Assembly: GCF_022760175.1 (NCBI RefSeq)
Contig: NZ_CP094326.1
Location: forward strand, 3,026,804 to 3,090,803
Reading direction: 5' to 3'
From: Zhouia spongiae
GTDB lineage: Bacteria > Bacteroidota > Bacteroidia > Flavobacteriales > Flavobacteriaceae
Length of the DNA stretch: 64,000 nucleotides
Shown one piece after another: positions 8,761 through 17,683 of this stretch; within the stretch, counting starts at the first letter, position 1; the number at the start of each line of letters is the position of its first letter. A program made the translations under genes and the position numbers. The notes under the pieces were generated by a model. The model saw nothing but the letters and a program-made list of their open reading frames with translations. It was not told where the DNA came from and ran no database searches.

Positions 8761-9544
8761 GGGTTACAGTCTTAATTTTTATTTCAGGGGTGTGCGATAC
8801 TAAAGAGTTTGCAGGTACCGATTTGGTGAGCCATACATTACCACCAATAATGGAATTAGATCCGACAACAGTATTGCCACCTAGAATGGTAGCGTTTGCA
8901 TAAATGGTGACATGATCTTCTATCGTTGGGTGTCTTTTTACATTTTGCATGTTTTTATCCACGCTCAATGCACCCAAAGTAACCCCCTGATAGATTTTTA
9001 CATTGCTTTTTATAACCGTTGTTTCTCCGATAACAACTCCGGTAGCATGATCAATAAAAAAAGAATCGCCGATCTGGGCACCCGGATTGATATCTACGCC
9101 TGTTTTTGTGTGCGCGTATTCTGTCATTAGTCTTGGCACCAGCGGAAATCCTTTTAAATACAGTTCATGGGCCAGTCTGTATATGGCGATGGCATAAAAA
9201 CCCGGATAAGAAAGGTATACTTCTTCGACAGAAGAAGAGGCCGGATCGTTTTGGTAAATGGATGTTGCGTCCAGGTTTAACAGCTCAAGTATTTCCGGAA
9301 GCTTGTTTAAATAACTCTCCCATACTTTTGCGCACGGTTTATTTTGTTCCCAGCATGCCAGGCCGACCAATTCTTCAAAATCTTTTTCAAGACTGACAAT
9401 ATTGTTTTCAATGGATGTCTCCACATCAAATAATGTATAGAAAAGTTTATCTGTAAAAGCTTCGGTTTTTTCCTTTAATCGAAATTTTACATGAGGGTGC
9501 TTTTTATGCTTTTTAATGGCATTTAAGATAGCTTCATTCTTCAT
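8753..9544 (-). CDS. cysE: Serine O-acetyltransferase (EpsC/CysE type)
   Basis: 263 aa. It acetylates serine with acetyl-CoA to give the CysM substrate. The N-terminal helical domain is followed by a left-handed parallel beta-helix of hexapeptide repeats (about 150-250), with GVDINPGAQIG, the catalytic-region HATGVVIGET and the cofactor loop GVTLGAL. The protein lacks the long C-terminal tail that binds cysteine synthase in E. coli CysE. First gene of the cysE-cysM operon; start MKNEAILNAIKKHKKHPH at 9544. Confidence 0.93.
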   Translation of the reverse strand: MKNEAILNAIKKHKKHPHVKFRLKEKTEAFTDKLFYTLFDVETSIENNIVSLEKDFEELVGLACWEQNKPCAKVWESYLNKLPEILELLNLDATSIYQNDPASSSVEEVYLSYPGFYAIAIYRLAHELYLKGFPLVPRLMTEYAHTKTGVDINPGAQIGDSFFIDHATGVVIGETTVIKSNVKIYQGVTLGALSVDKNMQNVKRHPTIEDHVTIYANATILGGNTVVGSNSIIGGNVWLTKSVPANSLVSHTPEIKIKTVTHE

Positions 9545-9778
9545 TGTTCGTTATTTATTTGGTTATCGGCCAACAGGATCCCGGGTATTGAGTCGTATCT
9601 TTTCTTTAAAATTAATGGTATATTATTAATTAACCATGCCAAAACTTAAATACTAATTTGTAATTTTAGTTTTGAAGCTTCAAAATTAAGCAATAAGAAA
9701 GTAGAAGCTTTTAAAATGAATGTAAAAATTTGTTAAGTCTATAGAATAAGTAGACTAAAAAGTTATAAATATTAAAAA

Positions 9779-10453
9779 ATGAAATTACAGCAGGAAACCC
9801 TGAACGTTCTAAAGGCCTTAAAAGTAAATAATAACAGAGATTGGTTTGAGGCCAATAAAAAGAATTTTAAGCAAGAAGAGAAAAAGGCCAAACAGTTTTT
9901 TCAGGAATTATTCGAACTCATGAAGAGTCATGATGAAATCGATAAAATGAAGATGTTCCGTATATATAGAGATGTTCGTTTTTCGAAAGATAAAACCCCG
10001 TATAAAACACATTTTGCAGCTTCCTTTCATCGGGTGAAGCCCCGGTTAAGAGGAGGGTACTATCTCCATATTGAACCTGAAAATAGTTTTCTGGCTTGTG
10101 GGTTTTGGGACCCTTCTAAAGAGGATCTACATCGAATTAGAAAGGAATTTGAACTAGACGATACTGAAATCAGGGCTATTATAACGAATAAAGAGTTTAA
10201 AAATGCTTTTGGCGAATTAAAAGGTGATGAGCTTAAAACCGCGCCTAAAGGATTTGATAAGGAACATCCTGCCATCGATCTGATCCGTAAGAAACAATAT
10301 ATAGTAATTAAAAATTTTACAGATAAGGAAGTTCTGTCGGAAGGTTTTCTGGAAGAAGTGGACAAGACATACAAAAAAATCCGCCCATATTTTGATTATA
10401 TGAGCGAAGTATTAACAACAGATTTAAATGGAGTTTCTTTGATTGAAAGTTAA
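9779..10453 (+). CDS. DUF2461 family protein
   Basis: 224 aa. The sequence has the hallmarks of the DUF2461/TIGR02453 family: NNRDWFEANKKNF near the N-terminus, FRIYRDVRFSKDKTPYKTH in the middle, and GGYYLHIEP followed by the glycine/tryptophan segment CGFWDPS. No enzymatic activity is established for the family. No signal peptide; predicted cytosolic. A TAGTTTTG sequence at 9667-9674 could be a -7 promoter element but no good -33 element is at the right distance. Its stop overlaps that of the convergent gene 10450-10857. Confidence 0.88.
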   Translation: MKLQQETLNVLKALKVNNNRDWFEANKKNFKQEEKKAKQFFQELFELMKSHDEIDKMKMFRIYRDVRFSKDKTPYKTHFAASFHRVKPRLRGGYYLHIEPENSFLACGFWDPSKEDLHRIRKEFELDDTEIRAIITNKEFKNAFGELKGDELKTAPKGFDKEHPAIDLIRKKQYIVIKNFTDKEVLSEGFLEEVDKTYKKIRPYFDYMSEVLTTDLNGVSLIES

Positions 10454-10857
10454 GCTACAGCAGGATTTTCTAATAGCTGTACATTATCTTTCAGGCTTTC
10501 AATAACCATATTCATCATACGTTTGTTCAATGCCGAAGAGTTCTCGATATAGATCAAGTACTCTTCAACGGTAAACTGACCTATGATCATACCTTTTAAT
10601 GAATTCCTGAATTTAATGTCCTTTTGAATGGCATTTTCTATATATCTCATTTTTTTCTCAAGGGTGAGAGTATAGAAAACACCTTTATGCTTGTTGGCAT
10701 AATTTTTAAAAGCTTCTACAAGTAATCCGTTCTGAAGCTTGATAATAGGGCGAAGTGTTGCATTCTGAAAACGCTCATCATTGCTGGACGAATCGTAAAC
10801 TAATGCTGATGGAATTTCTGGACGAACACTTAGTAAGTCCTTCGTACGACGGTCCAT
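10450..10857 (-). CDS. Conserved hypothetical protein (flavobacterial, sometimes annotated 'glyoxalase')
   Basis: 135 aa, soluble, starting MDRRTKDLLSVRPEIPSA. The middle contains ATLRPIIKLQNGLLVEAFKNY and the C-terminal half is helical (RYIENAIQKDIKFRNSLKGM). I recall near-identical proteins in many flavobacteria carrying a 'glyoxalase' label that the sequence does not justify: no VOC-fold metal motif is visible. Function unknown. It is divergent from the succinate-semialdehyde dehydrogenase gene and shares an upstream region with TGCAAG-type repeats. Confidence 0.8.
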   Translation of the reverse strand: MDRRTKDLLSVRPEIPSALVYDSSSNDERFQNATLRPIIKLQNGLLVEAFKNYANKHKGVFYTLTLEKKMRYIENAIQKDIKFRNSLKGMIIGQFTVEEYLIYIENSSALNKRMMNMVIESLKDNVQLLENPAVA

Positions 10858-10890
10858 ATTAATAGTGTTTTTTTAAAGTTATGAATTCTA

Positions 10891-11001
10891 TACTTGCAAG
10901 TAAAGCAACGCTGCCATAGTTATCAACGGTTTTATAAACAATAATTATTAAGTAAGCAACTTGCATAGTCGGTCTTATTCTTTATACCTTAGTACTGCAA
11001 G
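10891..11001. promoter_or_regulatory. Candidate operator region with TACTTGCAAGTA palindrome
   Basis: TACTTGCAAGTA (10891-10902) is a perfect 12-bp palindrome. Half-sites CTTGCA (near 10960) and TGCAAG (near 10997) occur again in the same intergenic region between two divergent genes. This pattern suggests a dimeric regulator, but no regulator gene is adjacent. Confidence 0.35.
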
Positions 11002-11099
11002 TTTTATGTAATGATACACAACAGCAAAAGACGATACAACCGGTATGATTAAAAGTGAATTCTATCAGACTCATTAAAAAACAAAAATTTACAAACGAA

Positions 11100-12455
11100 A
11101 TGATAAGATCTGTCAATCCATATAATAATATGCTCTTAAAAGAATTTGAGGAATTGTCTGAAAAAGAGATAGAAGCCAGAATTGAGCTTGCTGAAAATAC
11201 TTTTGATCGGTGGAAGGAAACAAGCTTTGAAGAACGTGCTTCATTTTTAAGAAAACTGGCTACAGTCCTTGCTGCTAAAAAAGACGCGTATGGGAAGATT
11301 ATGGCACTTGAGGTCGGAAAACCGATAAAACAAGCTGTTGCTGAAATAGAAAAGTGTGCATGGGTCTGTAATTATTACGCAGAGAATGCAAAAACCATTC
11401 TTAAACCTGAGACGGTCATTACGGATGCTTATAAAAGTTATGTAAACTATGAACCGCTGGGGATCGTGTTGGCAATAATGCCGTGGAACTATCCTTTTTG
11501 GCAGGTATTTCGTTTTGCGGCTCCTGCTGTCATGGCAGGAAATGTAGGTTTGCTTAAGCATGCAAGTAATGTTATGATGAGTGCAGAGCACATAGAAGAC
11601 AGCTTTCGACTTGCCGGATTTCCTGAAGGTGTTTTTCAGAGTTTAGTTATTAAAAGCAATAAGGTAGATTCCATTATAAAAGATAAGCGGGTTAAAGCTG
11701 TAACATTAACAGGTAGTAAACCGGCCGGAAGTGCTGTAGCTTCAGCTGCTGCAAAGGAAATTAAAAAATCGGTACTGGAGCTGGGAGGAAGCAATGCCTT
11801 TATCGTTTGTAATGACGCCAATATAGATAAGGCAGTAGAGACAGGTATTAACGCACGTTATCAGAATACCGGACAAAGCTGTATAGCGGCAAAACGTTTT
11901 TTGTTACATAAAGATGTAGCGGCCGTCTTTTTGGATAAATACCTGGAAAAAGTAAAATCACTAAGGTCAGGAGATCCTTTGGAAGAAGATACTTATATAG
12001 GTACGCTGGCAAGAGAAGATTTAGCGGTTGAATTAGAAAAACAGGTAAATGATTCCGTCAGGCAAGGGGCGAAAGTATTGATTGGCGGAAACAGGAGTGG
12101 AGCTTATTACCAGCCTACTGTCTTAACCAGGGTAACGGAAGATATGCCGGTGTTTAAAGAAGAAACCTTTGGTCCGGTAGCAGCAGTGGTCATATTCGAA
12201 AACCTGGAGGAGGCGATAAGAATTTCTAACAATTCTGATTTTGGATTGGGAGTGAGTATCTTCTCGGAAAACACAGACCATATCGAAAAGTATATAACCC
12301 GCTTTAATGAAGGTGCCGTGTTTGTAAACGAATTGGTAAAGTCTGATCCGAGATTGCCGTTTGGCGGTATAAAAATATCCGGTTTCGGACGAGAATTAGG
12401 GTACTACGGAATCAAAGAGTTTACCAATATAAAAACAGTAGTAATTAATAAATAA
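11100..12455 (+). CDS. NAD(P)-dependent succinate-semialdehyde dehydrogenase
   Basis: 451 aa from the ATG at 11100 (MIRSVNPYNNMLLKEFEEL). A GTG at 11055 would add 15 basic residues with no homology to the family start. Aldehyde dehydrogenase fold: MPWNYPFWQVFRFAAPA, cofactor loop TLTGSKPAGSAV, general base E227 in LELGGS, catalytic C261 in NTGQSCIAAKRF, and a C-terminal EETFGPVA. The short form, beginning directly with xSxNPY, fits the succinate-semialdehyde dehydrogenase (GabD-like) branch, which feeds succinate into the TCA cycle. Substrate choice is inferred from the family. Confidence 0.88.
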   Translation: MIRSVNPYNNMLLKEFEELSEKEIEARIELAENTFDRWKETSFEERASFLRKLATVLAAKKDAYGKIMALEVGKPIKQAVAEIEKCAWVCNYYAENAKTILKPETVITDAYKSYVNYEPLGIVLAIMPWNYPFWQVFRFAAPAVMAGNVGLLKHASNVMMSAEHIEDSFRLAGFPEGVFQSLVIKSNKVDSIIKDKRVKAVTLTGSKPAGSAVASAAAKEIKKSVLELGGSNAFIVCNDANIDKAVETGINARYQNTGQSCIAAKRFLLHKDVAAVFLDKYLEKVKSLRSGDPLEEDTYIGTLAREDLAVELEKQVNDSVRQGAKVLIGGNRSGAYYQPTVLTRVTEDMPVFKEETFGPVAAVVIFENLEEAIRISNNSDFGLGVSIFSENTDHIEKYITRFNEGAVFVNELVKSDPRLPFGGIKISGFGRELGYYGIKEFTNIKTVVINK

Positions 12456-12463
12456 AGATATAA

Positions 12464-13363
12464 ATGAAGTTTGGAAAAGTAGATAATCCGGAAAATGTAG
12501 ATTTTACAATTCCCCCGGATCATATAGATACGGCAGGTGTCTTATCCGGATATAAAGAGAGCAACAATAACAGCCCTTTAGAAATTTGCGTAGGATGTGC
12601 CAAATGGAATAAAGCAGATCTTAAAGGGTTTTATCCCCGGGGTACAAAAGACGAATTACAGTATTACAGTTCGCAATTCAATAGTATTGAGCTTAATGCT
12701 ACATTTTACAGGAACTTTCCAGCTTCTCAGTTTGAAAACTGGTATGAGAAAACCCCGGATAACTTCAGGTTCTTTCCGAAAGTAAATCAAACGGTAAGCC
12801 ATTTTAAGCGTCTTATTAATGTAGAGCAGGCGTTGAATGAATATTTGGATGGGGTGGTACACCTGAAAGAAAAACTTGGGACGGTATTTTTACAGATGCA
12901 CAATAACTTTACGACTAAGAATTTTGATAGAGTGATACAGTTTGCCGGGCTATGGCCCAAAGAAATCCCATTGGCGATGGAGTTCAGGCATACCGATTGG
13001 TTTAATGACGAAAAAGTATCCGGTGAGCTATATCATCTTCTGGAGGAAAATGACATAGCCAATATTCTGGTAGATACAGCAGGGAGGAGGGATTTAATGC
13101 ATATGCGGTTAACCAATAGCGAGGCCTTTGTGCGATATGTAGGCGCAAATCACGAATCAGATTATACAAGACTGGAAGATTGGGTGAGCCGGATAAAGGT
13201 ATGGAAAGACCAAGGGCTAAAAAAGGTACATTTCTTTGTTCATCAAAATCTCGAAAAAGAATCTCCCTTGTTATCGGCACATTTCATTAAAAAAATAAAC
13301 AATGAAATAGGGGGAAACCTAAAAATCCCTAATGAAAGCAACGATCTTTTTTCTAATCAATAA
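12464..13363 (+). CDS. DUF72 domain protein (TIM-barrel, YecE-like)
   Basis: 299 aa, 8 nt after the dehydrogenase gene. DUF72 signature segments are present: VGCAKWNKADLKGFYP at the first strand, FNSIELNATFYRNFPAS, NFRFFPKVNQTVSH, and in the second half LAMEFRHTDWF and FVRYVGAN. DUF72 proteins adopt a TIM barrel; the reaction is not established. The N-terminal 40 residues precede the domain as in relatives. Likely co-transcribed with the dehydrogenase. Confidence 0.88.
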   Translation: MKFGKVDNPENVDFTIPPDHIDTAGVLSGYKESNNNSPLEICVGCAKWNKADLKGFYPRGTKDELQYYSSQFNSIELNATFYRNFPASQFENWYEKTPDNFRFFPKVNQTVSHFKRLINVEQALNEYLDGVVHLKEKLGTVFLQMHNNFTTKNFDRVIQFAGLWPKEIPLAMEFRHTDWFNDEKVSGELYHLLEENDIANILVDTAGRRDLMHMRLTNSEAFVRYVGANHESDYTRLEDWVSRIKVWKDQGLKKVHFFVHQNLEKESPLLSAHFIKKINNEIGGNLKIPNESNDLFSNQ

Positions 13364-13445
13364 ATCTGATAGATGATTCGAAAATAGTGATCCGCATAGC
13401 TACTATATAGGTCTTGTAAATTATAACTTTGAAGAAAAACAAGTG

Positions 13446-13838
13446 ATGAGATTTCATACAAGAAAATGGATTAAACCGGAAGATCTGAATCCTAACGGAA
13501 CATTATTCGGGGGGAGATTATTAGAATGGATTGACGAAGAAGCAGCGTTGTATGCTATTGTACAGTTAGAGAATCAGCGTGTAGTAACTAAATACATCTC
13601 TGATATTAATTTCAGAAGTTCTGCTAAAGAAGGAGAGATCATAGAGATTGGTATAGAACCGGTTTCCTTTGGTAACAGCTCATTAACATTACGCTGCGAA
13701 GTGCGAAATAAAATGACAAGGGAAACCATTATTACCATCGATAAGATTACAATGGTAAGCCTCGGAGCAAACGGAAAACCGGCTGCCCACGGCAAAACGC
13801 AGATAGAATATGTAAAAGACCGCTTAAAAGACAAGTAA
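13446..13838 (+). CDS. Acyl-CoA thioesterase, hotdog fold (YciA-like)
   Basis: 130 aa from ATG 13446; a GTG lies one codon earlier. The single hotdog domain contains DLNPNGTLFGGRLLEWIDE, the N-x-x-G-x-x-F-G-G-x(5)-D pattern used by acyl-CoA thioesterases, and then VTKYISDINFRSSAKEGEI. It hydrolyses acyl-CoA to the acid and CoA; chain-length preference cannot be read. The last codons (LKDK and stop) form one arm of a hairpin shared with the convergent MscS gene. Confidence 0.9.
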   Translation: MRFHTRKWIKPEDLNPNGTLFGGRLLEWIDEEAALYAIVQLENQRVVTKYISDINFRSSAKEGEIIEIGIEPVSFGNSSLTLRCEVRNKMTRETIITIDKITMVSLGANGKPAAHGKTQIEYVKDRLKDK

Positions 13839-13855
13839 TTTATTTGTCTTTTAAG
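13823..13855. terminator. Bidirectional hairpin formed by the 3' ends of two convergent genes
   Basis: CTTAAAAGACAA (13823-13834) and TTGTCTTTTAAG (13844-13855) are perfect 12-nt complements. The stop codons of the thioesterase and MscS genes both lie inside, and both proteins end LKDK because of this symmetry. Confidence 0.65.
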
Positions 13856-15096
13856 CTCTTTAGATCTTTCCCTGAAGGTTCTTCATAAAGTTCCAGGTCA
13901 AAATAAGCAGAAGCGGCAATCAGGTGTTCAAAAATATCGGCCGTGATGTGTTCATAATTAATCCATCTTTTATCACTCGAGAATGCATATACCTCTAAGG
14001 GGATGCCTTGGGGTGACGGAGCGAGATGCCGTGTCATAATCATCATATCCTTGTTGATTGCCGGATGGTTATTCAGGTACATATCGCAGTATTTTCTGAA
14101 GAGCCCGAGATTAGTCTGGTTTCGACCATTAACGGCTAACTCTTTATTAAAACTATTTTCGTTGTTGTATTTGTCTATATCCTTCTGCCTGTGATCTATG
14201 TATTGGGCTACCATCTGAATTTCAGAAAAGCGTTGTAAATCCTCAACACTTAAAAACTTTACACTGTTTTGTTTGATGTTGAGAGCTCTTTTAATTCTTC
14301 GTCCACCACTTTCCTGCATCCCTCTCCAGTTTTTAAACGATTCTGAAATAAGTGAATAGGTAGGGATAGTGGTAATCGTATTGTCAAAATTCTGAACTTT
14401 TACAGTCGTTAGGTTTATTTCCGTAATATTCCCGTCAGCACCGTATTTTTCCTGAGTAATCCAATCGCCAATTCTTACGATGTCGTTTACCGACACCTGA
14501 ATGCTCGTCACAAATCCAAGGATGGTATCTTTAAAAACAAGCAATAATACAGCTGAAGCGGCTCCCAATGTAGCCAGAAACTGTAGAATACTTTGATCTG
14601 TAATCTCCGAGAATATAAAAATAGCACCTATAAACCAGATAAAAACAATAACGATCTGAGCATAGCTCTCAAGAGGCTTGTCCTTAAAATTGTCAATTTG
14701 AGAAAGGTAACTTTTAGTGGTTTTGACAATACTTCTGAAGACCCATACCATTAAAATTATCAGGTAAACATCCGTAACTTTAATCAGGTAAGCTTCCCAT
14801 TGAGGAAAATCCTGTATCACAAAAGGTATGATCTTACGGATAATTAAAAAAGGCACTAAATGAGCTACATATTTTGGAAAATTACTTTTCACCAAATAGT
14901 CATCATAAGAGGTCTTGGTTTTATTTGAAAAGGCTTTGAAAATTCTTATTATAACATATTTAAAAAGATAGTCTATCAGAAGGAGAAGAATCGTCAGGAC
15001 TATGATGTTAAAAGCCAGATTGAGGTAGGCAGCATTTTGATCTTCCATCCCCTGATCAATCAGGAAGTTATAAAACCATCTGAAATATTTCTGCAT
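13840..15096 (-). CDS. MscS-family mechanosensitive ion channel (YbdG-like)
   Basis: 418 aa. An N-terminal set of membrane helices (about residues 20-195) leads into the MscS pore and beta domain: LATLGAASAVLLLVFKDTILG is the alanine/glycine-rich pore helix, followed by VNDIVRIGDWIT and the beta domain VQNFDNTITTIPTYSLI. The C-terminal region resembles the YbdG/YnaI branch with a soluble vestibule. It should release solutes on hypo-osmotic shock at the inner membrane. Convergent with the thioesterase gene. Confidence 0.92.
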   Translation of the reverse strand: MQKYFRWFYNFLIDQGMEDQNAAYLNLAFNIIVLTILLLLIDYLFKYVIIRIFKAFSNKTKTSYDDYLVKSNFPKYVAHLVPFLIIRKIIPFVIQDFPQWEAYLIKVTDVYLIILMVWVFRSIVKTTKSYLSQIDNFKDKPLESYAQIVIVFIWFIGAIFIFSEITDQSILQFLATLGAASAVLLLVFKDTILGFVTSIQVSVNDIVRIGDWITQEKYGADGNITEINLTTVKVQNFDNTITTIPTYSLISESFKNWRGMQESGGRRIKRALNIKQNSVKFLSVEDLQRFSEIQMVAQYIDHRQKDIDKYNNENSFNKELAVNGRNQTNLGLFRKYCDMYLNNHPAINKDMMIMTRHLAPSPQGIPLEVYAFSSDKRWINYEHITADIFEHLIAASAYFDLELYEEPSGKDLKSLKDK

Positions 15097-15592
15097 AGAT
15101 CACATATTTGTTTAAACAAAATTAAACAAAATTACATCTACATTCCTACAAATCCTGTGAAGGAATGGTATAATTTTTCAATTCTTAAAATAAGAAAAAG
15201 CAAATTTTTATCGATGACCAGTTAAATTTTACAGTTAAAATGCTAGTTTTTAAGTAAAAACCTTTTGTAAGTGTAAAATTATCATTAATTATGCATTACC
15301 AAACCATAAACCGAATCAAGAAATTGTATAATCCCCTAAAATAGCTACTATGCTATACCAGATTTATGGCGTTGAGTATTCAACTTTTTTAGAAAGTATT
15401 AATAGCATCCTCAACGAAAATAACATATCAGCAATAGAGTTTATTTAACTAAAATAAAGTTAATGAACCGATTAAATGTCTTCTTCATCTCATAACCGCT
15501 ATGAGAAAGTCTCTTTATTTTTAATATTTCAGGTATTGCTGTTAATTGACTAAAATGCACTAAATTTATAAGTCAATACATTTAAATAAGTC
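15097..15592. other. Intergenic region between divergent mscS and 15593 genes
   Basis: 496 bp, strongly AT-rich. Two CAAAATTA sequences (15117-15124 and 15127-15134) read as TAATTTTG on the minus strand and fit the Bacteroidota -7 box, so the mscS promoter is probably here. A 32-codon frame at 15350-15448 is not supported by any homology I recognise. Nothing else stands out. Confidence 0.5.
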
Positions 15593-16894
15593 ATGATACG
15601 CATAACCAGAGCCTTCCGATTAAAGATTATATTTCTATGCTGTTTCGCTTTTGTCAATTATTCATTTGCCAAAGCGGATGGTTTGCCAATTGAATTTCAG
15701 GATACATTATCCTATAATGAGTACAAGGGGGGCATTATAGATGAAAAGACCAAAGAACCCCTGGTATTTGCCTCTTTGGTTGTGGCCAATACAAATATAA
15801 GTACAGTAACAAATAGTGAAGGACAATTTATTTTAAAAGTTCCAAAAGTGTCCGGTTCCGATCAGATAATAGTAACATTCTTAGGGTATCAGGAAAGATG
15901 GATAAAAATAAGCGAGCTTAAAGAAGACGAGAACGTCATAGCGTTAACGATGTTGATTACCGAATTACCTGAAGTAATGGTAGGGGAGGCTAATGACCCG
16001 GCAGTGCTGGTTAAAAATATGCTGGCCAGCATACCTGAGAACTATCTGAACTATCCGACATTAATGACGGCATTCTACAGGGAGACGATAAAAAAAAGAA
16101 GAAGGAATGTTTCGTTGGCGGAAGCAGTCATCAGAATACATAAAGAACCTTATGCTTCGAGCAGGGAAGATATAATTAGTTTATATAAGGCAAGAAAAAG
16201 AACAGATTACGAACGTCTTGATACCCTGACCCTAAAATTACAGGGAGGTCCGTATAATCCATTACACCTGGACTTGATGAAATATCCTGAATATGTGTTC
16301 TCCGATTTGTTTATGAGCTACTATGACTTTGAAATGGATAAATCTACACGTATTAACGATAAACTTGTATATGTGGTTCGGTTTAAGCAGAAACCAAATG
16401 TGGTGACACCTTTGTATTATGGAAAGTTGTTTATAGATGCGGAAACATATGCTTTGGTAACGGGTGTTTATAATTTAAACGTAGAAAACAGAAAAGTGGC
16501 ATCAGATTTGCTGGTAAGAAAAAAGCCGGGTAACGCCAAAGTATATCCGGTTGAGGCTCTTTACAGGGTTGATTACAGGCAAAAGAACGGAAAGTGGTAT
16601 TACGGACATAGCAATGTACAGTTGGAGTTTAAAATTAACTGGAAGAGAAGGTTGTTTAATTCGGTATTCACTTTACAAAGTGAAATGGCTGTAACCAACT
16701 GGAAGAAAGAAGAGGGAAAAGAAAATCGCCCTAAAGGAAAAGAACGTTTAAAGAAAACAGTTATAATTCCTGACGAGGCCGATGGATTTTTGGATCCGGA
16801 GTTTTGGGGTGCATATAATTTGATTGAGCCTGAAAAATCGATTGAGGCGGCAATCAGGAAGATCAGTAAAAAGATCGAACGGGATAAGAAGTAA
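15593..16894 (+). CDS. Exported carboxypeptidase-like regulatory domain protein
   Basis: 433 aa. A cleavable signal peptide (about 1-28, ending SFAKA) is followed by a carboxypeptidase D regulatory-like beta sandwich at about 43-125, with GGIIDEKTKEPLVFASLVVA and TNSEGQFILKVP, the same module found at the N-terminus of SusC-type receptors. The remaining 300 residues start with NMLASIPENYLNYPTLMTAF and AFYRETIKKRRRN, a pattern seen in many flavobacterial envelope proteins of unknown function. Probably periplasmic or outer-membrane attached. No membrane barrel is evident. Confidence 0.82.
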   Translation: MIRITRAFRLKIIFLCCFAFVNYSFAKADGLPIEFQDTLSYNEYKGGIIDEKTKEPLVFASLVVANTNISTVTNSEGQFILKVPKVSGSDQIIVTFLGYQERWIKISELKEDENVIALTMLITELPEVMVGEANDPAVLVKNMLASIPENYLNYPTLMTAFYRETIKKRRRNVSLAEAVIRIHKEPYASSREDIISLYKARKRTDYERLDTLTLKLQGGPYNPLHLDLMKYPEYVFSDLFMSYYDFEMDKSTRINDKLVYVVRFKQKPNVVTPLYYGKLFIDAETYALVTGVYNLNVENRKVASDLLVRKKPGNAKVYPVEALYRVDYRQKNGKWYYGHSNVQLEFKINWKRRLFNSVFTLQSEMAVTNWKKEEGKENRPKGKERLKKTVIIPDEADGFLDPEFWGAYNLIEPEKSIEAAIRKISKKIERDKK

Positions 16895-16970
16895 TATTTT
16901 AACGATTGTTTAAGTAGATAATGTTGCCTGCCGTTTTATAAAAATGATATTTTAGATAAATTTTTAAGGA

Positions 16971-17651
16971 ATGAGATTATTGGTTTTAATAGCAGTTACG
17001 TTTTTTTCATTGATGGGAGCAAATGCCCAGATTGAAAAGGAAAAAGTTAAGTTGGTCATTCCTGCCGACTCCTCTGCTATTGCACCGCCGACAAACGTTC
17101 CGAAGGCCGATTTGAATAAAAAAGAAAAGAGTAATTTTTCGTTGTTTGGAGCTCCGGATTTAAAAAGACCTGACCCACTTATAGACAGAAGTAAGCGTCT
17201 GGGGTTTGGTGAAAAAAGCAAGTTATTGAGAGCCGGAGAAGGTATGGGGCTTGAACAACGCATTAATAGAACGGTCCGCCCTGAAAATAATGAAAATATA
17301 GCTATTTTTAAGCGGAATCAGTTTTTAGGGGATATCAAAACCAAGTCCAAACAGATTCAGATATCATACAGAGACCACCAGCTTGAAGATGGAGACATGG
17401 TTAAAGTTACTATAAATGATGAGGTGGTACAAGGAAGAGTAGTGCTGACAAACATGTCTAAGGGAATACTGATACCGTTAAAAGAGGGCTTTAACACCAT
17501 AGAGTTTAAAGCACTCAATCAGGGAACTTCAGGCCCTAACACCGCTGAGTTCAGGATCTACGATGAGAATGGAATCCTGTTGTCCGCTAAACAGTGGAAC
17601 CTTGCTACCGGTTACAAGGCTTCCATGATCGTAGTAAAAGAGGGAGAGTAG
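16971..17651 (+). CDS. Conserved exported hypothetical protein
   Basis: 226 aa with signal peptide MRLLVLIAVTFFSLMGANA cleaved before Q20. A proline-rich, disordered stretch (about 30-100) precedes a compact C-terminal beta domain (about 105-226) containing NQFLGDIKTKSKQIQISYRD and IPLKEGFNTIEFKALNQG. I recognise it only as a flavobacterial secreted family without assigned role. It follows the preceding exported protein by 76 bp and is convergent with the UspA gene. Confidence 0.75.
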   Translation: MRLLVLIAVTFFSLMGANAQIEKEKVKLVIPADSSAIAPPTNVPKADLNKKEKSNFSLFGAPDLKRPDPLIDRSKRLGFGEKSKLLRAGEGMGLEQRINRTVRPENNENIAIFKRNQFLGDIKTKSKQIQISYRDHQLEDGDMVKVTINDEVVQGRVVLTNMSKGILIPLKEGFNTIEFKALNQGTSGPNTAEFRIYDENGILLSAKQWNLATGYKASMIVVKEGE

Positions 17652-17683
17652 TCCCTCTTATCATTTACATACCCAAAGAGGGA
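17652..17683. terminator. Hairpin between convergent genes
   Basis: TCCCTCTT and AAGAGGGA form an 8-bp stem with a 16-nt loop right after the stop of the exported protein and overlapping the 3' end of the UspA gene. No clear T-tract, so a terminator role is moderate. Confidence 0.45.

Noticed and set aside
15350-15448. 32-codon frame MLYQIYGVEYSTF...
   Set aside because: Short, no recognised family or upstream signal, in an AT-rich gap.
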